Shown here: positions 1 through 9,867 of the stretch, piece after piece | Position numbering within the stretch: position 1 is the first letter of the stretch | Layout: each line of letters starts with the position of its first letter | From: Hirsutella rhossiliensis | Taxonomy: Eukaryota > Ascomycota > Sordariomycetes > Hypocreales > Ophiocordycipitaceae | Direction of reading: 5' to 3' | Assembly: GCF_020360975.1 (NCBI RefSeq) | Contig: NW_025408674.1 | Location: 1,860,001 to 1,924,000 of the forward strand | Length of the DNA: 64,000 nt | The notes under the pieces: generated by a model | Told to the model about the DNA's origin: nothing | The model's input: only the letters and a program-made list of their open reading frames with translations | The model's database searches: none | Translations under genes and position numbers: made by a program

Positions 1-2722
1 AGCAACTGCAAACGCTACGCGACTACCTCGACGAGAATCTACGAAAGGGATACATACGAACATCAACATCCGAAGCAGGCTACCCAGTCATGTTTGTTCC
101 AAAGAAAACGGCAAGCTACGACTAGTTGTCGACTACAGACGCCTAAACGATATTACAATGAAGGACCGAACACCATTACCGCTTATATCGGAACTACGAG
201 ATCGACTGCACGGCAAAAAATGGTTTACGGCCCTCGATCTCAAAGGCGCCTACAACTTAATACGCATGAAAAAGGGACACGAATGGATGACAGCTTTCAG
301 AACGAAATTCGGACTATTCGAATATCTGGTAATGCCATTTGGACTCACAAATGCACCAGCTACCTTCCAACGGATGATCAACAATGTCCTACGCGAACAC
401 TTGGACATCTTTGTGGTAGTATACCTGGATGATATCCTAATCTTCTCGGACACCCTAGAAGAACACAAGGAACACGTCCACAAGGTACTCCGCGCACTTC
501 AGAATGCGAAGTTACTGGTTGAACCAGAAAAAAGCAAGTTCCACACACAGGAAGTAGATTTCCTCGGACACACGATCTCACCAGGAGAGATACGAATGCA
601 ACAAGACAAGATCAACTCAGTCAAAGAATGGCCAACGCCAAAGAACGTCAAGGACGTACAAAGTTTCCTAGGATTTGCGAATTACTACCGACGATTCATC
701 AAAGATTTCGGAAAGATTGCAACACCACTACACGACTTAACGAAGAAGGAAAAAGAGTTTACATGGGACGACAAAGCCAACGAAGCTTTCAATGCATCAA
801 AACGACGATTACGCAAGAACCGGTCTTAACCACCTTCGATCCAGAACGACAAATCGAACTCGAAACCGATGCATCAGACTTTGCTCTAGGAGCACAAATC
901 GGACAGAAGGACGATGAAGGAAGACTACGACCAATTGCATTCTACTCGAAAAAGCTACATGGCGCAGAACTCAATTACCCCATCTACGACAAAGAATTCC
1001 TCGCAATCATTCAAGCTTTTAAGGAATTTCGACACTACCTTCTCGGAAGCAAACACAAAATCAAGGTCTACACAGATCACAAAACATCTCACATTTCGCG
1101 ACGACGCAACAATTGAACGGACGACAGATCCGATGGGCCGAATGTCTATCAGAATTCGACTACGAAATAATCCACAGAAAAGGAACAGAAAACGGTCGAG
1201 CTGATGCCCTCAGCCGACGATCCGACTACGACACAGGAGCACCTATTGTGAAAGGACAACTCCTTGAGCTCAACAATGAAGGGAATATGCAACAACGACA
1301 GCTTAACGCAATCTTCAAGGTCAATCCAGACGAAGGCCTTACGAAGAAGATCCAACAAGCCTACGATAAGGTTGATTGGGAACCACTTCCAGTTGTTTGG
1401 GAAGATGGCCTGGCAAAGCATCAAGGAAAGATCTTTGTACCAGAAGAACTTCAGGACGAAGTTATACGCGAAATTCACGAACACCCGACACACGGACACC
1501 AAGGAATCCGGAGGACGATGGAAAGAATTCGACGAATCTACGACTTTCCACGGATGAAGAAACGAATCAGCGAAACTATCAGAAAATGCGAACTTTGCGC
1601 ACGAAGCAAAGCTGAACGACACAAGCCATACGGAGAATTGCAACCGTTACCAGTACCAAAGAAACCATGGGACTCGATAGCTTTCGACCATATCACAAAG
1701 CTACCACCGTCAAAAGAACCCATGACCAACGTCAAGTACGACAGCATATTCGTCATTACCGACAGATTGACGAAGTACGGATACTTCTTACCGTACAAAG
1801 AAGCAAGCAACGCAGAAGAGCTAGCATATGTGTTCCTACGAACTATTGTCAGCAATCACGGACTACCGAACGAGATTGTCTCTGACAGAGGAAGCACATT
1901 TGTGGCCAAGTTTTGGCAAGCTCTCATGGCACAATTAGGAACGAAACATAAGCTCAGCACAGCTTATCACCCACAAACAGATGGACAAACAGAACGACTC
2001 AACCAAACGCTTGAACAATATTTACGATGCTACATCAGCTACGAACAAAACGATTGGGTTAAATGGCTACCGACGGCACAACTAGCTTACAACAGCTCAG
2101 TCACAGAGACAACCAAGCTCTCACCAGCATACGCCAATTACGGATACAACCCAGAAGCATTCAAGGTCACTCGACAAGGACCACAAGCGGAACGAGCGAT
2201 ACTGCAAGCAGATCAGCTACGAAAATTGCATAAAGAAATGCAACAAGAACTTCAATTCGTCAGAGAACGAATGTCCACTCACTACAATCGGAAAAGATTG
2301 CAGGGACCAATCTTTCAAGAGGGAGACATGGTCTACCTCGTACGACGAAACATCAAAACAAAACGACCAAGCAACAAATTGGATTTCAAGAAACTTGGAC
2401 CGTTCAAAGTCAAGAAAACCATTTCAAAAGTCAACTACGAACTTTCGCTACCAACAACAATGCGGATACACCCGATATTTCATATCTCATTATTGGAACC
2501 AGCACCACGAAACGCCAAACCACAGGAAAAATCGAAGTCGACGACGATCAAGAATACGAAGCAGAACAAATACTGGACACAAGAAAACAAGGTCAGCAAC
2601 AGGAATACCTTGTAAAATGGAAAGGATACGGACCTGAGGAAAACACATGGGAACCCACCAAGCACCTGACCCATTGTGGTTCGCTTCTCCGACAATTCAA
2701 TCAACAAAGATCAACCTCCTGA
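1..2722 (+). mobile_element. Ty3/gypsy chromodomain retrotransposon, 3' part of pol (frameshifted)
   Basis: This is the polyprotein region of a Ty3/gypsy (chromovirus-type) LTR retrotransposon; its 5' part lies outside the window. In order I read reverse transcriptase (FTALDLKGAYNLIRM, then the YxDD box YLDDILIF near 422-445), RNase H (ETDASDFALGAQ, then the YTDHK block near 1065-1085), and integrase. The integrase has a zinc-finger CELC pair near 1590, the DDE-core aspartates in AFDHITKLP and IVSDRGSTF, and the glutamate in DGQTERLNQTLE. A chromodomain at about 2530-2720 contains YLVKWKGYGPEENTWEP. The coding frame is broken by four one-base losses, near 105-108, 790, 1081-1084 and 2525-2530; apart from these there are no nonsense substitutions. 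Base composition is not RIP-like, unlike the related copy after 59 kb. The protein identity is certain; activity is unlikely if the breaks are real. Confidence 0.95.
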
Positions 2723-3307
2723 CGAAATGGGATTTTCCGGCGCCGACGAATCCCGAGCAACCCAAATTGGGCTAAGACAGAAGGAGACAACGACACCTGG
2801 GAGTACAAGGAATCCCAATCCTCGACGAAGTCCGAGGGTAACCGATCGTCGTGAGGGGAAGGCGGCCGCGCCTCCTCCACTCGTTGCCGCTCCTTCTCCG
2901 CCTCTTCTTTCTCGACACGTTCCAGCTCCTCAACGTTATCGATCCCACGGGAGACCGCCCGCATCATCTTTTCAAACCATAATTTCTTTTGTTTTCGAAG
3001 GCGCAGAACCTTTTCCTCGGCCTCCTCAAGCTCGCGTTCGAGCTTGATGTGTTGATTTGCAATATTTCGAAGCTGTGCCGGCGATACCCTTGGACGTCGC
3101 AGCGGGAAGGTGAAGGCGCACGCATTCGACACAGCGATCAGAATCCGAAGACGACACCTGGCATTCCCGGAGTCCGCGACGCTCGCAAGCCGAGCAAGAA
3201 GGCATCGTAAGAATGTCGGGATTCGAAAGGATCGTGGAAAGCAGGACACCACAACGGATGGACGACGAGGCCTTGGCCCTTTTCTTGGAAACACGGTCAG
3301 ACGGCAT
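2701..3307 (-). pseudogene. antisense ORF of the gypsy element: Cys-rich plus coiled-coil protein
   Basis: An ORF on the strand opposite pol starts at ATG 3307 (MPSDRVSKKRAKA) and ends at 2701, overlapping the 3' end of pol tail to tail. The N-terminal part has a cysteine array, CSAC, then REC, then RCVEC, and a further Cys if the frame is corrected. The spacing resembles a Zn2Cys6 binuclear cluster. It is followed by a charged heptad-like helix (LERELEEAEEKVLRLRKQ) and an acidic tail. The frame changes near 3085-3100, where two runs (CCC and GGG on the coding strand) look one base short. The same product can be read from the RIP-mutated copy at 59191-59813, which argues that it belongs to the element. 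No function is known to me; a DNA-binding or regulatory role is inference only. Confidence 0.7.
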
Positions 3308-3408
3308 GACGGACCATGATGAAGGAAGAAGAAAGAACGGCACACACTCACGCAGGAAATGACCAGGATATGCGACACGGCGGCTAAAGCAGGTCTTGAG
3401 GCAAGACC

Positions 3409-3418
3409 AAGGAGGAGA
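3409..3418 (+). other. polypurine tract
   Basis: A purine run (aaggaggaga) lies six bases before the LTR start at 3424, where the plus-strand primer of an LTR element is expected. The inverted copy has the equivalent tract just outside its LTR, at about 59057-59074 on the opposite strand. Confidence 0.6.
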
Positions 3419-3423
3419 CCTGA

Positions 3424-3465
3424 TGTTACGACCCGACCAACGGATGTTACGACCCGACCAACGGA
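3424..3465 (+). repeat. 21-bp tandem duplication of the LTR tip
   Basis: The first 21 bases of the LTR (tgttacgacccgaccaacgg plus a) occur twice in direct tandem, at 3424-3444 and 3445-3465. LTR copy 2 has the unit once. Confidence 0.9.
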
Positions 3466-3869
3466 TGGCCATGACACGGGCCAGGGATGACTAACCGCTG
3501 AAGGATCACGTGACCATGCGAAAGGTGATCGGTGGATCGCCTTACGATCAAGCGAGCGGTGCTCGACGGATCGTTCATCGATCAAGGTGATCACCTCTGT
3601 GATCACCTCCAGCACCTCGCGATCAGAGACGGGCAGTTGGGTATATATAGCTGCCCCATTTCACTCCTTTAGACTAGATAGCTCTTTAGCTTTCAACACA
3701 ATCATTACGATCCCTATCACGATCTCATCTCTGATTCCGATCACTTGATTACCTGGTTACAGTCTACGGTCTACGACCTCCGACTCATCACCAACGTGAC
3801 ATACTTATCATTGCTCAGACCACGCCCTGTTGTATCTGCCAACATAAACCCCTCGACAGGTTTATCCCT
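3424..3869 (+). repeat. LTR of the gypsy element, copy 1 (3' end truncated)
   Basis: It begins TGTTACGACC and contains a TATA box (gtatatatag, about 3641-3650). Its second half (about 3651-3869) is nearly identical to 4129-4348 in the neighbouring LTR. It lacks the last 20 or so bases of the full LTR and runs straight into the start of LTR copy 2. The first half (U3) differs in sequence from that of copy 2 but shares a high density of GATC. Confidence 0.85.
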
Positions 3870-4369
3870 TGTTACGACCCGACCAACGGTTGGTCACAAG
3901 CAGCCCTCAACAAGGCCGACACGTGACGGAGGGGTACAGGATCCCGCGAAGTCACGTGATGGATCATTTGGATCACTTGGTGATCCCAACGATCCGGCTC
4001 ATTGGATCATCTCGATGATCCAACGACGATGTACAGGATCATTGGATCGTCTCAATGATCCAACGATCCGTGAACAGGATCATCACGTTCGCTGAATGAT
4101 CCACGAAGGACCACTGGGTATATAAGGACACCCAATTCCACTCCTTTAGACTAGATAGCTCTTTAGCTTTCAACACAATCATTACGATCCCTATCACGAT
4201 CTCATCTCTGATTCCGATCACTTGATTACCTGGTTACAGTCTACGGTCTACGACCTCCGACTCATCACCAACGTGACATACTTATCATTGCTCAGACCAC
4301 GCCCTGTTGTATCTGCCAACATAAACCCCACGACAGGTTTATCCCTTGGGAATATCACCGGTCGTCACA
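3870..4369 (+). repeat. LTR of the gypsy element, copy 2 (complete)
   Basis: This 500-bp unit starts TGTTACGACC and ends GGTCGTCACA, so it has TG...CA ends and a nearly perfect 10-bp terminal inverted repeat. It has a TATA box (gtatataagg, about 4116-4125) and a conserved downstream half shared with copy 1. Its U3 holds 13 GATC tetranucleotides between 3940 and 4102. The direct abutment to LTR copy 1 suggests nested insertion or LTR-LTR recombination. Confidence 0.9.
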
Positions 4370-4879
4370 ACTACTATATTAAAGTATAAAATCTCCCTAC
4401 TATAATAAACTTAATAATCGCTAGATCCTAATAATAAGAATACTACTATATATATTAAGATTAACGGATTCTAATAGTATAGTTAGATCTTAATTTAGTT
4501 AAGAAACTATAAAGATTTAAGGGGTAAAGGTTAGCTTTATTTACTACTAAGAAGTAAAGCTATTACTAGACTACCCTTTAATTAGTATATACTATAGCGC
4601 TTAAACTTATAATAATCGCGATAGCTTTACTAAATTAAAACTAATTAATATAAGGAATATAGTACTAAAAAGCCTACCTTTAGGATTACTTTTATCTTAA
4701 AAGATAACGTCGCTAATAAGAGTACTATAATACCTAAGCTACTTAAAGAGATACCTAGCTATACCCTTCTTTATAAGGAAGGTTATAAATATAACTTATA
4801 ACTACTAGTTAAATAGTAAGAGTAGGTTATATAACCTTATTAATTATAAGTTTAACTCCCCTTAAGGTAAAAGAGTAGG

Positions 4880-5150
4880 TATCGCACGGAGGATGAGCAA
4901 GTGGGCATAAAGATCAGGGACTGGAAGACTCTTGATTCTGCTATCTAAGGTGGGAAAGAGGCGAGATCTTTATAGACTGCCTGAATATGAGAATGGAAGG
5001 GAATGGTAGTGAATGGAAGCATCTGATCAGATCATCTGGAAGCCACTGATGCGTTGATGATGCCTCCTAGAAGTTTCTGTGGGGAAATGTGGAAACGGAC
5101 TGTGCGAATAGGGGGTCAGACTGTTGGAGGCTGATATCCTATGTGTGACA
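4880..5150. mobile_element. probable solo LTR, 271 bp, with 5-bp target duplication
   Basis: A segment of normal base composition sits inside the A+T-rich block. It is flanked by the direct repeat GTAGG (4875-4879 and 5151-5155). Removing it restores the repeated motif agtaggttatataac found intact nearby. Its ends, TATCGCAC and GTGTGACA, form an imperfect inverted repeat consistent with LTR ends (TG...CA with one G-to-A change). No coding potential. The family is unrecognised. Confidence 0.65.
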
Positions 5151-5960
5151 GTAGGTTATATAACTACGCTTTAAGAGTACGCGGTTAACGAACTTAGGGG
5201 CTTAAAGAGATAGGATATATAAAAGGGGGTTCTCTATATATCCTATCCCCTTAGGTTCTAGCTTTTATCTTTTATATACTATTCCTTTTTTTACCTAGCC
5301 CTATAATACCTATATCCCTTATAAGAGGGGTTAATAATAATAGCCTTTAACTACTAAGTTAAGCGGTAAGAGTAGGTTATATAACCTTAATTAACTAATA
5401 TTTAAACCCTCCTTAGGAAAGAGGGGGCAGATAGTATAATATATATATATAGTACGGAGTACTAGCCGCTAAACTAACTTCCCTTTTACTATATTTACCT
5501 TCCCTTCTTATATAATATAATTAGGAGCCTCCCTTATTTTTAGATAACCCCCTTAAATAAATAATAAATTATCCGAATTTAATATTATAATAGCCTTATA
5601 TTTATTAAACTAAACGCTCCTCTACCTATTACCCTACTATCTTAAAGCGAGGATAGTAAGGGGGCATATTAAGGAGAGTAGGCATAAGATACTATAGTTA
5701 TACTTAGTAGACCTAATAGTTATATATAAGGAAGCCTACCTAACTAATATAACTCCCTTAGCCTAAGGATATTATATAGGCCTAACTTAGGTATAGGAAT
5801 ATCCTAATACCCTCTTTTAGCTAGCTATATATAGTTACTATTCCTATATAAGCCCCTCCTTTATCCTAATAAATAGACTAAGATATATATTATAAAATTT
5901 ACCTTTCTATACCCCTATTTCTTTTACTATGCTCTTAAGCCTTTACTTAAGAAATAGTAT

Positions 5961-6020
5961 ATATAGAAGTAATACTATAGTTATAATATATATATAGAAG
6001 TCATACTATATTTATAATAT
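5961..6020. repeat. two tandem 30-bp units, A+T-rich
   Basis: The units at about 5961-5990 and 5991-6020 share the core tatagaagtNatactata followed by tttataata-like sequence. They sit at the right edge of the RIP-degraded block, where normal base composition resumes. Confidence 0.6.
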
Positions 6021-6263
6021 AAATATAAGTATTATATTCGTATTATAAGCGTTATTAGGCTTCGAAATGGATCTATATGATCGATTTCCGACTTTCGGTG
6101 TCATAGCATAAGCTATGCTCTATGCGGAGCCCCTATTATTGGAAGTACCGACTTGTGGATTGACAACTGGTCCCATTCGAACTTTCTTCCCGAGAGCTCC
6201 TGTATGCGTTGATTCTTTCAATTTAGCTAGTAATTAAGTGCATGTTCGAATAACCAACCATCT

Positions 6264-8242
6264 TTAGTCGATAACTATTCTCACTCCTTTGCTGCCTTTC
6301 TTCGACACAGCCAGGCCTTCATCATGATCATACTCAACTTCTTCTCGGGACGTTTCGTATAGCCTCATATGAGGCATGACACGCAGAACTAGAGCTGCTA
6401 TAGTAATATGGAGTTCGCAATATGCCAGGCTGTGCAGGAAGGTCAGTGATTATTCTGCACGAGCACCATCAACTCCTCGAAACTTACTGTATCCCAAGGC
6501 ACTGTCGACTCCCTTTGGAGAATGAGAGTAAATATTTTTCCAGGTCCCTATTTCTCTCGCCATTTTCATCAAGCCATCGTTGAGGGCAAAATTGAGATGC
6601 ATCCGGAAAGATTCGCTCGTCGGTATGAAGAAGGTAAGATGACATTCCGACAGCGTACCCTGGAGGGATGACGTATTCGAATTCGGTCGATTTCCATATT
6701 CCTCGGTATATAAGATGCTCGTCGGGTGCAATAAGAGCAAGCCGACTCGGAATGCCATACATTAGGCGTAAGCCTTCGCGAATCACGGCACCAAAATAAG
6801 GCATATTCTCCAATTTCGACCAGCTTGGCAGATTAGTTGCGTTTGTTGCGACCGTAGATAGTTCGGCGCGGAGCCTTTCATGGACGCTGGGGTTCGAGAG
6901 AAGATGGTATGTCAAAACGTTAAGCGCCGATGCCGTAGTTTCTGTACCAGCAGCCACCAGAGTATTGGCCTCGCTTGAAAGCCTCTTGACGGTTTTCTCT
7001 GCAGGACCTAGGTTAGACTCCAGGAGTCCCAGAATGACTGACTGTCGGTCTTTCTGCGCCGGCTCAGTATCACCCCGGATTGCTCTCCTGATTTGTTCCG
7101 GGATTGTAACCTAAGCATGTCAGTATTGCTGTCTAGTTTCGCCTTATTACGCTCGATTCGTGCTGCCCAACCTTGAAAAGTTCCATAAGAAGACTCAATT
7201 CCGTCGAGAACATTCGCATCAAAAAGCTTTTATAGTTCAGTATCATATTAGTAACTTAAAATTCGGGGGCCATACAGTGGGATGGAATGCATGAGGTTGG
7301 CTAGACACGGACAGTGTCTAGTTATGTGCACCAAGCCTCTCGCGGTGTGAAAGGCTGTTTTGAGATTCAATTCCTGACCACGTTGTTCCATAAAGCCGTC
7401 GTTGCTGCCGAAGGAGTACTCTGTAATAATGTCTGCTGAAAAGCAGTAGTACGGTGCTATGGCCTCGAATGGGCCCTGACCCCGACACTTCAAGAGTTCG
7501 TCGCATAGTCGCTGGGACTTTTCATGTATTGAGTCCTCAAGCTTCAAGATCTGTGTTCGAGAAAAACATTTACTGATTGCCGCTCGACGAACTTGATGCT
7601 GCGTATGGCTCGCCGTAGCAAAAGTTGACTGAAGGTGGTTTGAGTCAATCTAGCCGATTCCTGAACAGAAGACATGGAGAACCAACCAATTCCAAACTCC
7701 AGAGAATGAGATTTTAGCGGTCATGCCTCGCGATATCAAGAGTAAAAAAAAAACCCCAGCAGAAGGCCGAACTTCTTGGATGTCGAGTTGGGGACAGGCG
7801 ACCTTGGACAAATTACATACCTTGCTGGAAATCCAGCCAAGAAATGGGATGCCTTATCTCGCCTCTTGTGCCCAAAAGCATAAATAATGTCCACAAACTT
7901 GGGGTCGTTGCAGTGTAGTTCATCCGGATTTATTCGCACGATTGGACCTTTAAACCATCAGCCCCACATGCATTACATGATTTTATCCAACACGTTACCA
8001 TATATTTCGTGGAGTCTGGCAATCTCGCGGGTATAGCGTCCACGGAGTATGACATCAAACCAAAACTCATAAAAGTAGGACGTTTTCGTCATCATCGGGC
8101 CCGGAAACTTGGCAAGGGGGTGCAGAGTAAGCCGGTATAAAGCGAGAAGAGCCGCATAGAGAAGCCAGAGGAGCACAAAGGTAGTTGAATGGCTCCAAGC
8201 AAGACGGAGCCACTCAAGGGCAAGCCGAAGACAATTGATCAT
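6264..8242 (-). CDS. cytochrome P450 monooxygenase
   Basis: A microsomal P450 of about 500 residues. An N-terminal membrane segment ([20 protein letters not shown]) is followed by the hinge [10 protein letters not shown]. Further on are the I-helix oxygen-binding motif AGTETT, the K-helix ExxR (EGLR), a PERF-like CPQRW, and the haem loop [10 protein letters not shown] carrying the cysteine ligand. Five introns are readable. Four are canonical GT-AG: 7948-7998, 7227-7275, one of about 90 bp near 7110-7190, and one splitting the haem exon from the C-terminal exon ([13 protein letters not shown]). The second, about 7640-7826, keeps frame only with a GC donor. I chose ATG 8242 because it precedes the membrane anchor; an in-frame ATG at 8299 also exists. 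It is divergent from the terpene synthase 1.5 kb away, so oxidation of a terpene is plausible. The substrate is unknown. Confidence 0.9.
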
Positions 8243-9732
8243 GATTTGTGTGCCCAAGATGGGAGAATAGTATATTCTCAACTTGTGATGCGGTAGCAAG
8301 ATTGTTTCCTGTTTTTGAAGTTGGGATATCGAACCCCAAGAGCCTCCTTTTTAAACCGCGTCACGATTCGTCCGGGCCTGTCGGGTTTCAGAACAAGGAC
8401 AGCATTGCTCCAATCCACTCCACTGGCGCCGCCGGTGGATTCAGTGGAGTCGATGGACCTGAAGGTTATATCCACGGAGCCCAGCCGACGGGCACATGAT
8501 CACTTTTGCCTGTACGGAGACTCCGTCAGCGCTTACTAAAGGGCGTCCGCACCTGGTGCCAATCAACCCATTCCCACGCCTTTTGGGCCCGGCTTATTAG
8601 TGGAGACACGAAGCTAAGTTGGCCCCCGAATAAGGCGCCCCGCCGAGGGTCCAACCGGCGGGTACGGATCGGGACGAAGAAGGCGCGCTCTCTAAGCTGC
8701 GACTAGAAGACGTCTTTAACGTTACACGATACTACCAGCACGAGAGGGTATCCGAAAGAGACCGCAAGTCACTAGAGCGGCGCATAACCGGCCAGCCAGT
8801 ACGCCCCATATTCTCGTCAAGTGCTCAAGTGCGAGCACGTCCAGTCTTTTGCACAAGGGCGACGCAGCGCCGCTAGCGCAAAGCGAATGTCCAGCAACAC
8901 AACTCCACTCTGCCACTAATAAGCAAGCGGTCCTATTCAGCATCTCCAGTAAAGCCAAGCGTGGAAGCACCGCCAAATCGGATACGCTGACCAGTCATTG
9001 AGGTCACTCAAGTCCATTGCGGTCGGACCACACTATCGGTTTAGTCCAAAAACCACAAACTACACTAATGGTACATAGTCTAGGACAAAATGCAGTCACA
9101 CCTTTGGGAGCGCTGCATGATTCCGCTCGTCCGCAAGAGGAAGAGGACGAAGAGCAGGGGCAAGTAAGACGGAGACAGAAATCATCGTCACCTAGGAATC
9201 GCTCTACATATGTGCTCGTCGATTTGCTGAAGTCCTCGGTGCGCCCGCCAGCCTGACTCGACTCGCCTTGAGTCCGCACATGACGAACATGAATCTCCAG
9301 ATCCTCTCGTTGCAAAGAGCTAGTAATAGCCGGCAAAACCTCCGCGCTGTGTTGGAGATACGGACCCTTGTATGCTACGAATTAAGCTTTTATGTCTGTC
9401 AGCATGGCTCCGGTTCCGGTGTGCACCCCCTGTCGAAGCATGCCTTTAGTGTTTACGTTAACGAAGTCCAATTGAGGCCCAGTTGCTAGCCTACCAGACT
9501 CCCAGATGGAGTCGAACTGGGCGCGGATGCATGCTTTGCTCTCCTCCAGATTCTGGCCGAGGACAAGCCAGCATAAGCCAGTACACCTCGGCCTGGAAGT
9601 AAACCCGGTGTCGGGAGTCTCGGGAAATTGGACCGACTGGAGCTGATCCTCTTCAAGAACCCCGTCGCGGCGGTGCGGAATCGGCGAATCTGTTTCGACG
9701 CACACGTAATGTTTTGCTTGTCTTGGTAGACT
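8243..9732. other. intergenic region between divergent P450 and terpene synthase
   Basis: About 1.5 kb with no convincing gene: only short overlapping ORFs in several frames with no family motif. It must contain the promoters of both flanking genes. Confidence 0.5.
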
Positions 9733-9740
9733 TATAAAAG
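9733..9740 (+). promoter_or_regulatory. TATA box before the terpene synthase
   Basis: TATAAAAG lies 28 bases before the first in-frame ATG (9769) and 127 bases before the second (9868). Transcription normally starts about 30 bases downstream of such a box. That leaves almost no leader for ATG 9769 and a normal leader for ATG 9868. Confidence 0.45.
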
Positions 9741-9867
9741 GAAGCTCAGGTCGAATATAACCATTACCATGCAATTCTCTGCTCTTGTTGCCCGGAACGC
9801 TCGCATTTATATTGCTAAACGGCCCGGATTCGTCTTTCAAGAGTCGGGGAGCAACGACAGCGAAACC

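Larger units (their letters stand above)
4370..6060. other. RIP-degraded A+T-rich repeat block
   Basis: Apart from the island at 4880-5150, this stretch is dominated by TpA, with almost no CpA or TpG and no open reading frame, as expected of repeats mutated by RIP. The motif agtaggttatataac recurs near 4820, across the insertion at 4875/5151, and near 5372, so several related repeat copies are present. An inverted repeat (ataggatatata and tatatatcctat) lies at about 5208-5245. I could not assign the parent element. Confidence 0.75.

Noticed and set aside
2517..2519. First placement of the chromodomain frameshift at the AAA run
   Set aside because: Comparison with the inverted copy places the missing base in the longer A-run at about 2525-2530, which also restores the frame.
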